Shown here: positions 57,491 through 64,000 of the stretch, piece after piece
Layout: each line of letters begins with the position of its first letter
Numbering within the stretch: the stretch's first letter is position 1
Source: Lysobacterales bacterium
GTDB lineage: Bacteria; Pseudomonadota; Gammaproteobacteria; Xanthomonadales; SZUA-5
DNA: 64,000 nt
Direction: 5' to 3'
NCBI GenBank assembly: GCA_019187485.1
Contig: JABAQR010000031.1
Span: 1 to 64,000, forward strand
Notes under the pieces: model-generated
The model's database searches: none
Told to the model about the DNA's origin: nothing
The model's input: the letters and a program-made list of their open reading frames with translations, nothing else
Translations under genes and position numbers: made by a program

Positions 57491-57865
57491 TTACACCGTC
57501 AGCACCAACTCCTTGAGTTCGGGGAAGGCCACCGGCTTGGAAATCAGGCCCTGGCCACCCAGGCGGGTCACCTCGTCGGCCATGTCCTCGGTGCCGTAGG
57601 CGGTCACGATGTAGATGCGCAGTTCCGGATACTTCTGGTGCAGGATCGAGAGCAGTTCCAGACCAGTCATCTGCGGCATGTTGACATCGGAGAAGATCAG
57701 CAGATCGAGGTTGTGTCCGACTTCTTCGATCATCCGCAGCGCGGACTCACCGGAATCGGCGTAGCGGAACTCGATCTGCCCGGCGCGAATCTCGCGTCGC
57801 AGCATCTGTGCGAACAGAGCCTCGACATCCGGTTCGTCGTCCACCACCAGGATCGTTCGGCTCAT
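57491..57865 (-). CDS. single-domain response regulator (CheY-like)
   Basis: 124 residues: one receiver domain and no output domain. Acidic pocket D9/D10, phospho-acceptor D60 (LLIFSDVNMPQMTG), switch Thr in YIVTAYG and K110 (ISKPV) are all present. The start overlaps the histidine kinase stop (ATGA). Probably the direct phosphorylation partner or a phosphate sink of that kinase. The EIRAGQIEFRYADSGESAL stretch resembles the receiver of the upstream cyclase gene, suggesting duplication. Confidence 0.88.
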   Translation of the reverse strand: MSRTILVVDDEPDVEALFAQMLRREIRAGQIEFRYADSGESALRMIEEVGHNLDLLIFSDVNMPQMTGLELLSILHQKYPELRIYIVTAYGTEDMADEVTRLGGQGLISKPVAFPELKELVLTV

Positions 57866-59418
57866 GCGGGCTCCTTGTGTGCAATCCGTCCCGTCTTGGG
57901 CAAGGTGACGACGAACTCGGTGCGTAGCCCAGGCTCGCTGGCGACGGTCAGCGTGCCGCCATGCACGCGCACCACGATGTCGTAGCTCAGCGACAAGCCG
58001 AGACCTGTGCCCTCGCCGGGCGGCTTGGTGGTGAAGAAGGGCTCGAATACTTTTTCCAGTTTCGTGCGATCGATCCCCGGCCCGTTGTCGCGCACGCACA
58101 GTTGCACGCTGTCGCCGAGATCGCGCGTGCTCAGCGCAACGGTGGGCTGGTACCCGGGTTCGGCGCCCTGACGGCGGCGCTGATTGACCGCGTACAGCGC
58201 ATTGCCGACCAGATTCAGTACCACCCGGCTCAAGGCCTGCGGCAGGGCCTGCACCGGGGACAAGTCCTGGGCGTAATCGGTCTCCAGGCGTGCGCTGAAC
58301 TCACGGTCGGTGCCGCGCATGGCGTGGTAGGCGAGGTTCAAGTACTCGGCCGCCAGCGCATTGAGGTCGGTGGCCTGCACCGCTTCGGAGCCACTGCGCG
58401 CGTGCATCAGCATGCCCTTGACGATCGAGTCCGCGCGTCGGCCGTGGTGGGAGATCTTCGCCAGGTTGTCGCGGATGGTGACAAGAATGTCCTCAATCTC
58501 GGCGCGACCCTGCGCGGAATCGATCTGCGCGCCCTCTCCCAGCAGTTCTGCCAGCTCGGTCACCAGTTCCTCGGTGAGCGCGGCGAAGTTGTTGATGAAG
58601 TTGAGCGGGTTCTTGATCTCGTGCGCAACGCCAGCGGTCAGGGTACCGAGCGAGGCGAGCTTCTGCTGGGTGACCAGTTGCTCCTGCAAACGCTTGCGCT
58701 CGGAGATGTCGCGCACATAACCGGTGAACGCCGGCGGACTGCGGCCCTCGACGCGGCCGATGGTGAGCTCCACCGGGATTTCCGTACCGTCCGCCCGCAG
58801 GCCACCGAGTTCCAGTTGCTTGCCGAGCGCGCGCGGCACACCGGTGGCGACCAGCCGTGCAAGGCCCTGGTGGTGCGCCTCCCGGAAGCGCGGCGGGATG
58901 ATGAACTCGGCCAGGTCCTTGCCCAACAAATCCTCGCGGCGGAAACCGAAGGTGCGTTCGGCGGCGCGGTTGAAGCCCAACACCTTGCCTTCGTGGTCGA
59001 GGGTGATCGATTCCAGCGGCGATTCGCGGAAGGAGGCCCCGAGGATCTCGGCCGCCTCCAGCAACTCGCGGATGCGCGCCAGTTCGCGGATGGAGATCAG
59101 GCGTACCGCACCCTGACCCTCCAGGGTCAGTTCGCGCTCCAGGGCGCGCACCGCGACTTCGCTGCCGTCATCGCGTCTGGCCAGGAACAGACCATCGGCA
59201 TCCGCCCAACGCGTTCCGGGTGGCAGGATGGCGTCGATTTCCATACCCGGGAGGGTCGCGCGTGCGTAACCGAAGAGCACGTCCGCCTCGGCGTTGGCCT
59301 TGAGCACCCTGCCCTGCGCATCCACCATCAGGCAGGCACCGGGAACGGCCGCCATCAGTGCATCCACGACGGCGGCCGTCAGCATCTTCGGTGCGGCGGT
59401 GCTCATCTCAGGGTCCAT
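57862..59418 (-). CDS. soluble PAS-domain sensor histidine kinase
   Basis: 518 residues from ATG 59418 (gagga 5 nt upstream); ATG 59406 is an alternative. Two PAS domains (about 14-110 and 122-240; the second with [20 protein letters not shown] and [12 protein letters not shown]), H266 in [17 protein letters not shown]-box [13 protein letters not shown]1 DNGPGID and G2 [13 protein letters not shown]. No membrane helix, so the signal is cytoplasmic. It lies between a receiver-cyclase (11-nt overlap) and a single-domain receiver (ATGA). Confidence 0.88.
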   Translation of the reverse strand: MDPEMSTAAPKMLTAAVVDALMAAVPGACLMVDAQGRVLKANAEADVLFGYARATLPGMEIDAILPPGTRWADADGLFLARRDDGSEVAVRALERELTLEGQGAVRLISIRELARIRELLEAAEILGASFRESPLESITLDHEGKVLGFNRAAERTFGFRREDLLGKDLAEFIIPPRFREAHHQGLARLVATGVPRALGKQLELGGLRADGTEIPVELTIGRVEGRSPPAFTGYVRDISERKRLQEQLVTQQKLASLGTLTAGVAHEIKNPLNFINNFAALTEELVTELAELLGEGAQIDSAQGRAEIEDILVTIRDNLAKISHHGRRADSIVKGMLMHARSGSEAVQATDLNALAAEYLNLAYHAMRGTDREFSARLETDYAQDLSPVQALPQALSRVVLNLVGNALYAVNQRRRQGAEPGYQPTVALSTRDLGDSVQLCVRDNGPGIDRTKLEKVFEPFFTTKPPGEGTGLGLSLSYDIVVRVHGGTLTVASEPGLRTEFVVTLPKTGRIAHKEPA

Positions 59419-60934
59419 GTCGATCCTCGCAGGCACGACACCACAGGCGATCCGCACAGGCCTTCGGGTCCGCGCGCCGCCGCCGTTCGACTTCGTCCAC
59501 GCCGCGCAGCAGATCCTCCACGGTTTGCAGGAACACCGGATCGGCGTAGCTGAAATGGATCACGAAACGGTCCTCGCAACTGATCGCATCGGTATCGACC
59601 TTGCCGTGGCACACACCGCCGCGCCGCCGGCCCTGGGCGTCGCTGAGCACCAGTTGCACGCTGGTGCCGCTCGCCGGGCACTGCCGGCTCTCGATGATCG
59701 CCAGCCGCTCGGAGAGGCGGATGCATTCGCCTTGCAGGGCACGTTCACTGACCACCGCTCCCTCGACCGGATAGACGCTGGCGCCCAGCCGGCAGGGCAG
59801 GCAGCCATGATCGGTGCTGCGCGCGGGCATGCGCAGCGCCGGTGGGCCCGCCAGTCCGAGCAGTTCGTGCAGCACCACCTTGTCGCGGAAACCCTTGGCG
59901 TGAACATCGCCCCAACGCCGCGCGCAGACCGACACACCCGCCTTGACCAGGGTGGCATCCGAGAGCAGCACCTGACCGCCGAGGGTGCAGGATTCGATCC
60001 GGCAGGCGAGGTTCACGCCGCTGCCCACCGCGGTGTACTTGGCCCGCTGCTCGGAGCCGATGTTGCCCACCACCGCCTGCGCGGTGTGGATGCCGACCCC
60101 CACCGCCAGGCCGCTGGCGCCTTCGACCGGAGCCTCGCGCCGAAAATCCTGCATCGCCAGTTGCAGGTCGAGCGCGGCGGCGACCGCCGCCAGTGCCGAG
60201 TTCTCCTGCGCCACCGGCGCACCGAAGAACACCAGCAGACCATCGCCGAGGATCTCGTTGACGGTGCCGCCATGGCGATGGATGCAGGCCACCGCCACCG
60301 CGAAGAAACGGTTCAGCAGGTCCACCACGGCCTCCGGCTGCAACTGCTCGGAGAGTGCGCTGAATCCGCGCACATCCACCATCATGGTGGTGATCTCGCG
60401 GCGCTGCCCGCCCAGACGCAGGCCATGCGGCGATTCGAGCAACTCGGCGACGACCTGGTCGGGCACATAGCGGCCGAAGACCTCGCGCACGAAACGATGA
60501 CGCTCCTCGGCCACCTGCATGCGTCGCCGTGCTTCGATGCCGGCCTTGACTTCCGCCACCACGCCCAGCGCCTTGGCGACGGTGGCGTCGAGGTCGGCGA
60601 ACTCGATCGGCTTGGTGAGGAAATCGAAGGCGCCGCGGTTCATCGCCTGGCGGATGTGCGCCATGTCGCCGTAGGCCGACACCACCACCGTGCGCAGCGG
60701 CAGGCGCAGCGCCTGGATGCGCCCGAGCAGGGCCAGCCCGTCCATTTCCGGCATGTTGAGGTCGGTGAGCACCAGGTCCGTGTCGGGCTCCTGTGCCAGA
60801 GCATCCAGCGCCTGGAGCCCATTGGACACGAAGCGGATCTGCAACTCTCCGCGCCGGACTGCCCCACGGAATTTCTGCCGGCAGAGCGACTCCATGTCGG
60901 GCTCGTCATCGACCACCAGCAGACGGAAGCTCAT
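59408..60934 (-). CDS. receiver domain - class III nucleotide cyclase protein
   Basis: 508 residues from ATG 60934 (60940 is also possible). Receiver domain 1-120 with D58; helical linker (AEVKAGIEARRRMQVAEERH); class III cyclase about 175-340 with metal Asp D187 and D231, N308 and R312. At the purine-specifying positions it has E227 (NEILGD) and T301 (YTAVG); Glu in place of Lys points to GTP rather than ATP, as in guanylate cyclases. The C-terminal 140 residues (from about 365) match nothing recognised. Likely activated by phosphorylation from the adjacent kinase. Confidence 0.85.
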   Translation of the reverse strand: MSFRLLVVDDEPDMESLCRQKFRGAVRRGELQIRFVSNGLQALDALAQEPDTDLVLTDLNMPEMDGLALLGRIQALRLPLRTVVVSAYGDMAHIRQAMNRGAFDFLTKPIEFADLDATVAKALGVVAEVKAGIEARRRMQVAEERHRFVREVFGRYVPDQVVAELLESPHGLRLGGQRREITTMMVDVRGFSALSEQLQPEAVVDLLNRFFAVAVACIHRHGGTVNEILGDGLLVFFGAPVAQENSALAAVAAALDLQLAMQDFRREAPVEGASGLAVGVGIHTAQAVVGNIGSEQRAKYTAVGSGVNLACRIESCTLGGQVLLSDATLVKAGVSVCARRWGDVHAKGFRDKVVLHELLGLAGPPALRMPARSTDHGCLPCRLGASVYPVEGAVVSERALQGECIRLSERLAIIESRQCPASGTSVQLVLSDAQGRRRGGVCHGKVDTDAISCEDRFVIHFSYADPVFLQTVEDLLRGVDEVERRRRADPKACADRLWCRACEDRHGP

Positions 60935-61257
60935 GTGCATCTCGTTGCGCGGCACAGGCCGCGAAAATCGTCCGCGACGAGCATTCCCACGCCCGCGGCG
61001 TCGTCCCAGCGGCCGGACCGTCTCGGCAATGCTCCGGACGTACCTGCAGCCGGATTACAGCAAGCTCCGCATGCACTGCGCAACCACATCACCCTGGAGC
61101 ACTCGCCGCGCCATCCCTGCCGTGTATGCTGCCGGGGCGCACGGCGCCCGCTCGCGTCCGGCCGGGCCTGCACGGCATCGGCGGTTCTGCGCATCGGTTC
61201 CTTCCATCGCGGCGACGCAATGCGAGCGCCGTGACCCACCCCGGGAGCGGCAGCGAC
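60935..61257. other. divergent spacer of the signalling cluster
   Basis: 323 nt between the receiver-cyclase and the cNMP-GGDEF gene, without a gene. A -10-like tatgct at 61125-61130 reads toward the GGDEF gene, without a good -35. The cyclase promoter was not identified. A CRP/Clp-type operator was looked for and not convincingly found. Confidence 0.4.
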
Positions 61258-62256
61258 GTGAACGATGTGAACGAGCCCGCAGCGATCCTCTCTTCGGCGA
61301 TCGCACGCGATGTGCTGCTGACGTACGCCACCCGCAGACGGTACGTGCAGGACAGCGTGTTGTTCCGGCGAAACCAGCCGGGCCACGCCATGTATCTGAT
61401 ACTGGTCGGCGAGGTCGAACTCGATTTCGGCGACGGGCGCACGCCCTTGCGCATGTCCACCGACGGTTTTTTCGGCGAACTTGCGTTGTTCGTGCCTGAA
61501 CTCGGTCGCAGCGCCACCGCGACCGCACTGGCTGGGAGCGAATTGGCCGAACTCGACGCACAGGGACTGCTGGCGCTCAACATCGCACAGCCCGAGATCG
61601 GCATGGCCCTGGTGCAGGCCGCGACGCGCCGCCTGCTGGCATCGGAGCGGCGTCTGGTGGAATCGCTGCATGCGCGCAATCGCGAGCTGGAGCAGACCCT
61701 CGACTATCTGCGGCGCACTCGCGAGGCGTTGTCGGAATCCGAAGTGCGAGCGCGGACCGATGCGCTCACCGGACTGTACAACCGGCGTTGTTTCGACCTG
61801 CAACTACCGCGTTCGCTGGGAGCCGCGCAGGCCGCAGGCAGAGCCATGGCACTGGCGCTGATCGATCTGGACCGCTTCAAACAGGTCAACGACACGCACG
61901 GGCACGCGGTCGGCGATCTGGTCCTGCAACGCGTTGCCAGCGCCCTGCTCGAAAGCGCGGGTGCGGACGACTTGCCTTGCAGGCTGGGCGGCGACGAGTT
62001 CGCAGTCATTCTCGATCGTCTGGAGACCCCCGAAGCGGCGGTGGAGCGTTGCGGCAGGTTGTTCGCTGCCCTCCAGGGACTGAGCGTTTCGACCACTTCG
62101 GCCGAAGTGGCGATCGGATCCAGCCTTGGAGCGGCACTGGCGCGGCCGGGCGAAGCCCCGGAGCATCTGACCGAACGCGCCGACCGGGCCTTGTACCGGG
62201 CCAAGATCCAGCGCGGTCAGTGGCAGTTCGACGATGGCGAGGTGTCCGGGACCTGA
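61258..62256 (+). CDS. cyclic-nucleotide-binding diguanylate cyclase (cNMP-GGDEF)
   Basis: 332 residues from GTG 61258; GTG 61231 and 61267 are alternatives. An N-terminal cNMP-binding domain (AMYLILVGEVELDFGDG, FFGELALF about 71-78, RSATA phosphate-binding end) is joined by a coiled coil (ERRLVESLHARNRELEQTLD) to a GGDEF domain with intact GGDEF at 244-248 (RLGGDEFAVI). The RxxD inhibitory site is not kept (GADD there). Predicted to make c-di-GMP under cyclic-nucleotide control. Xanthomonas campestris has a cyclase next to such a protein (XC_0250/XC_0249), reported as a cGMP-to-c-di-GMP pathway. Confidence 0.87.
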   Translation: MNDVNEPAAILSSAIARDVLLTYATRRRYVQDSVLFRRNQPGHAMYLILVGEVELDFGDGRTPLRMSTDGFFGELALFVPELGRSATATALAGSELAELDAQGLLALNIAQPEIGMALVQAATRRLLASERRLVESLHARNRELEQTLDYLRRTREALSESEVRARTDALTGLYNRRCFDLQLPRSLGAAQAAGRAMALALIDLDRFKQVNDTHGHAVGDLVLQRVASALLESAGADDLPCRLGGDEFAVILDRLETPEAAVERCGRLFAALQGLSVSTTSAEVAIGSSLGAALARPGEAPEHLTERADRALYRAKIQRGQWQFDDGEVSGT

Positions 62257-62324
62257 TCTTGTCCGCGATCGAACGACGCGCGACCGCGAGACCACCCCGA
62301 CAACCCCGGTTGCGAGCACTCCGA

Positions 62325-62351
62325 AACCCGGCCGTCTGCGACGGCCGGGTT
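62325..62351. terminator. bidirectional terminator hairpin
   Basis: Perfect 12-bp stem (62325-62336 with 62340-62351), 3-nt loop, followed on the plus strand by ccttctcct. It lies between convergent genes (cNMP-GGDEF and the DUF11 protein). Confidence 0.75.
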
Positions 62352-62359
62352 CCTTCTCC

Positions 62360-63988
62360 TCAGCGTCGCCGCAACGCCACGAATCCGGCCAGGATGAGCA
62401 GGCCCGCCAGCAGCCACTGCGCCGTGCGTCCGCCCACCGGCACGCCATAGGGCAGCGGGACCACTTCGACCGGCGCGCTCGAGGCGCACGGCGGAGGCAG
62501 GTTGCCGGGTATGCACAGCACCGTCACCGGCGTGATCACGGTGACGATGTTGACCACCGTCGGCGGCGGCTCGGGAGCCAGCGTGGCGCGCACCGTGTAG
62601 ATCACCTGAGCGCCGGCCGGCAGACTGAGGATGTGTTCGTTGATCGCGCCGCTGCCAGAGACGTTCGGGCAGGCGGCGCCGGCGCAGGTCCACGTGAAGG
62701 TCTGCACGCCTGCCGGCAGGGGGTCGCTGACGATCACGTTGGCGACCGGCAAGGTCCCGGGGTTGGTGACGACGATGCGGTAGATCACGAGTCCGCCGGG
62801 GAAGACCGCGATCAGGTCGGAGGTCTTCTCGACGGTGATCACGAAGCCGCCCGGCACCACGATCGCCGAGGCACCCGTGGCGACGATGCGCCCGGCAACG
62901 GGCGCGGTGCCGTAGGCCTCGACCAGATTGAGCGCCTGGCCGGCGTCCTCGTCGCTGCTGCGGATGGTGTAGTCGGCGTTGCACAGCACGGTGTCGCCGC
63001 TGGCGAGGGCACCACTGCCGTTGCCGGAGAAGGGCGCGCCACCGAGCGTGTTGGCCGCGCAAGCGATCGGCGTGTCGATCAGGGTGGGATCCGGCTCGAT
63101 CAGTTCGACCAGCGAAAGTGTCTCGGCATTGCCGTTCTTGACCGCGAAGGTGTAGCGGATCAGGTCGCCGACGCTGGCGAAGCCACTGCCATCGGCGTCG
63201 TTCTGCAACAGCGGGCTCTTGAACACCCGGATCGCGGCGCGGCCGGCCAGGTTCAGCAGCGTCAGCACGTCGCCACCGGCCACCGGACCGCCGAGCGCAT
63301 CCGTCGCGGTCACGCGGATGTCGTTGCCGACGAAGCCGTTGGTCTGGTCGGTGCCGGTGATCACGTAGTTGCGGTTGCAGACCATCGAGGCACTGACCGC
63401 GAGGGTGGTCTGCGGGCAGGTCGCCACGCCGGACAGGTCATTGACCGCGACCGCGCTGAGCGCGAGCGTGCCGAGGTTCATCAGCGTGTAGTGGTAGCCG
63501 ATGCTCTCGCCGGCATCGAGGCGGCCGTCGTTGTCGGTGTCGTTGTGCACCGCGCCCGCGAGCAGGACCACCACGCCCTGCGAGGGCGTCGCGCCGCGTG
63601 TGTTGATGCTCGTGTGGGCGACGTGGCCGCGCCCCTGGTCGTCGATCCCGGTGGCTTCGACACCGTGGCTGGTCGCCGCACCGGCGGCCAGCACCACGGT
63701 GCAGTCGACGCGGTCGCCCGCCGCCAGGCTGCCGCCGGGCGCAAACGCCTGCTGGTTGCGCGTGCTGGTCGCGCAACGCAGTTGCACCGCCGCCGGAGCG
63801 TGCATTCGCACTTCGCGCAGCGGGGTCGCGCCCGTGTTGGACAAGCTGAGCGTGAACTCTCCGACGGGCACCATTCGGCCCGGGTTCTGCGCCTGGATTC
63901 GCAGGGCCCCGGCGCTCGCGCCGACGCTGCAGAGCAGCCCACCGAGCAGGATCACTGCGTGGGTCGAAAGTCCGGTCCTTGTTTTCAT
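62360..63988 (-). CDS. exported DUF11-type repeat protein with IPTL-CTERM-like anchor
   Basis: 542 residues. Sec signal (MKTRTGLSTHAVILLGGLLC...ASA-GA) and several Ig-like DUF11 repeats: GEFTLSLSNTGATPLREVRM, GESIGYHYTLMNLGTLALSA, GDLIRYTFAVKNGNAETLSL, GGLVIYRIVVTNPGTLPVAN. The acidic calcium-site-like motifs DTDNDGRLDAGE and NDADGSGFASVGD recur. The C-terminus (PVGGRTAQWLLAGLLILAGF, then VALRRR) is a hydrophobic helix plus Arg cluster like IPTL/PEP-CTERM sorting signals. Likely a surface or exported structural protein; its sorting enzyme is not in the window. Confidence 0.78.
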   Translation of the reverse strand: MKTRTGLSTHAVILLGGLLCSVGASAGALRIQAQNPGRMVPVGEFTLSLSNTGATPLREVRMHAPAAVQLRCATSTRNQQAFAPGGSLAAGDRVDCTVVLAAGAATSHGVEATGIDDQGRGHVAHTSINTRGATPSQGVVVLLAGAVHNDTDNDGRLDAGESIGYHYTLMNLGTLALSAVAVNDLSGVATCPQTTLAVSASMVCNRNYVITGTDQTNGFVGNDIRVTATDALGGPVAGGDVLTLLNLAGRAAIRVFKSPLLQNDADGSGFASVGDLIRYTFAVKNGNAETLSLVELIEPDPTLIDTPIACAANTLGGAPFSGNGSGALASGDTVLCNADYTIRSSDEDAGQALNLVEAYGTAPVAGRIVATGASAIVVPGGFVITVEKTSDLIAVFPGGLVIYRIVVTNPGTLPVANVIVSDPLPAGVQTFTWTCAGAACPNVSGSGAINEHILSLPAGAQVIYTVRATLAPEPPPTVVNIVTVITPVTVLCIPGNLPPPCASSAPVEVVPLPYGVPVGGRTAQWLLAGLLILAGFVALRRR

Positions 63989-64000
63989 TGTTATACCTTC

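Overview
The window is GC-rich, densely coded DNA from a gammaproteobacterium, most likely of the Xanthomonadales (Lysobacterales). I infer this from the type II secretion gene order G-H-I-J-K-L-M-N (xps-like), the rlmN-pilF-rodZ-yfgM-bamB-der string, the cysD-cysNC fusion operon, and a nucleotide cyclase beside a cNMP-GGDEF protein as in Xanthomonas campestris. No rRNA, tRNA, CRISPR array or complete insertion sequence was recognised.

Layout. 1-3.8 kb: tail of an Ala/Pro-rich protein, a small membrane protein, the carboxyltransferase subunit of methylcrotonyl-CoA carboxylase, and two uncharacterised envelope-type proteins. 3.9-13.3 kb, minus strand: lolA, gspG-N, a HisN-type phosphatase, nudE, cysQ and mazG, mostly joined by 4-nt ATGA/GTGA overlaps. 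13.7-18.3 kb, plus strand: a type III restriction-modification island (HTH protein, Mod, Res, remnant of a rhuM-like gene) lying between ftsK and lolA, which are usually neighbours. 18.4-32.3 kb: ftsK, a Tat-type PhoD phosphatase, a lone acnD, then der, bamB, yfgM, rodZ, pilF, rlmN and ndk on the minus strand. 32.6-36.4 kb: a FadN-type beta-oxidation enzyme and a thiolase behind a good sigma70-type promoter. 36.5-40.1 kb: an overlapping trio of APC permease, exported protein of unknown function and SxxK serine hydrolase.

40.4-50.3 kb holds a nucleotidyltransferase with a small downstream partner (toxin-antitoxin-like), one-carbon metabolism (fhs, folD), rpiA, sulfate activation (cysD, cysNC), purC and an AmgK-like sugar kinase. 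50.4-57.4 kb holds a secreted endonuclease/phosphatase-family protein, an unknown anchored protein, proC, a sensor kinase resembling those of dedicated sortase systems, and an SDR lacking the usual catalytic Tyr and Lys. 57.5-62.3 kb is a signalling cluster: single-domain receiver, PAS histidine kinase and receiver-cyclase on the minus strand, divergent from a cyclic-nucleotide-binding GGDEF protein. It looks like a two-component to cyclic nucleotide to c-di-GMP relay. The window ends with an exported DUF11-type repeat protein carrying an IPTL-CTERM-like anchor.

The most striking non-coding pattern is a set of intergenic inverted repeats whose arms are low-complexity and belong to several unrelated sequence families but share one architecture: two arms of about 15-30 nt separated by roughly 30-110 nt. 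They sit between genes, inside operons, and even inside the leader peptides of two pseudopilins.
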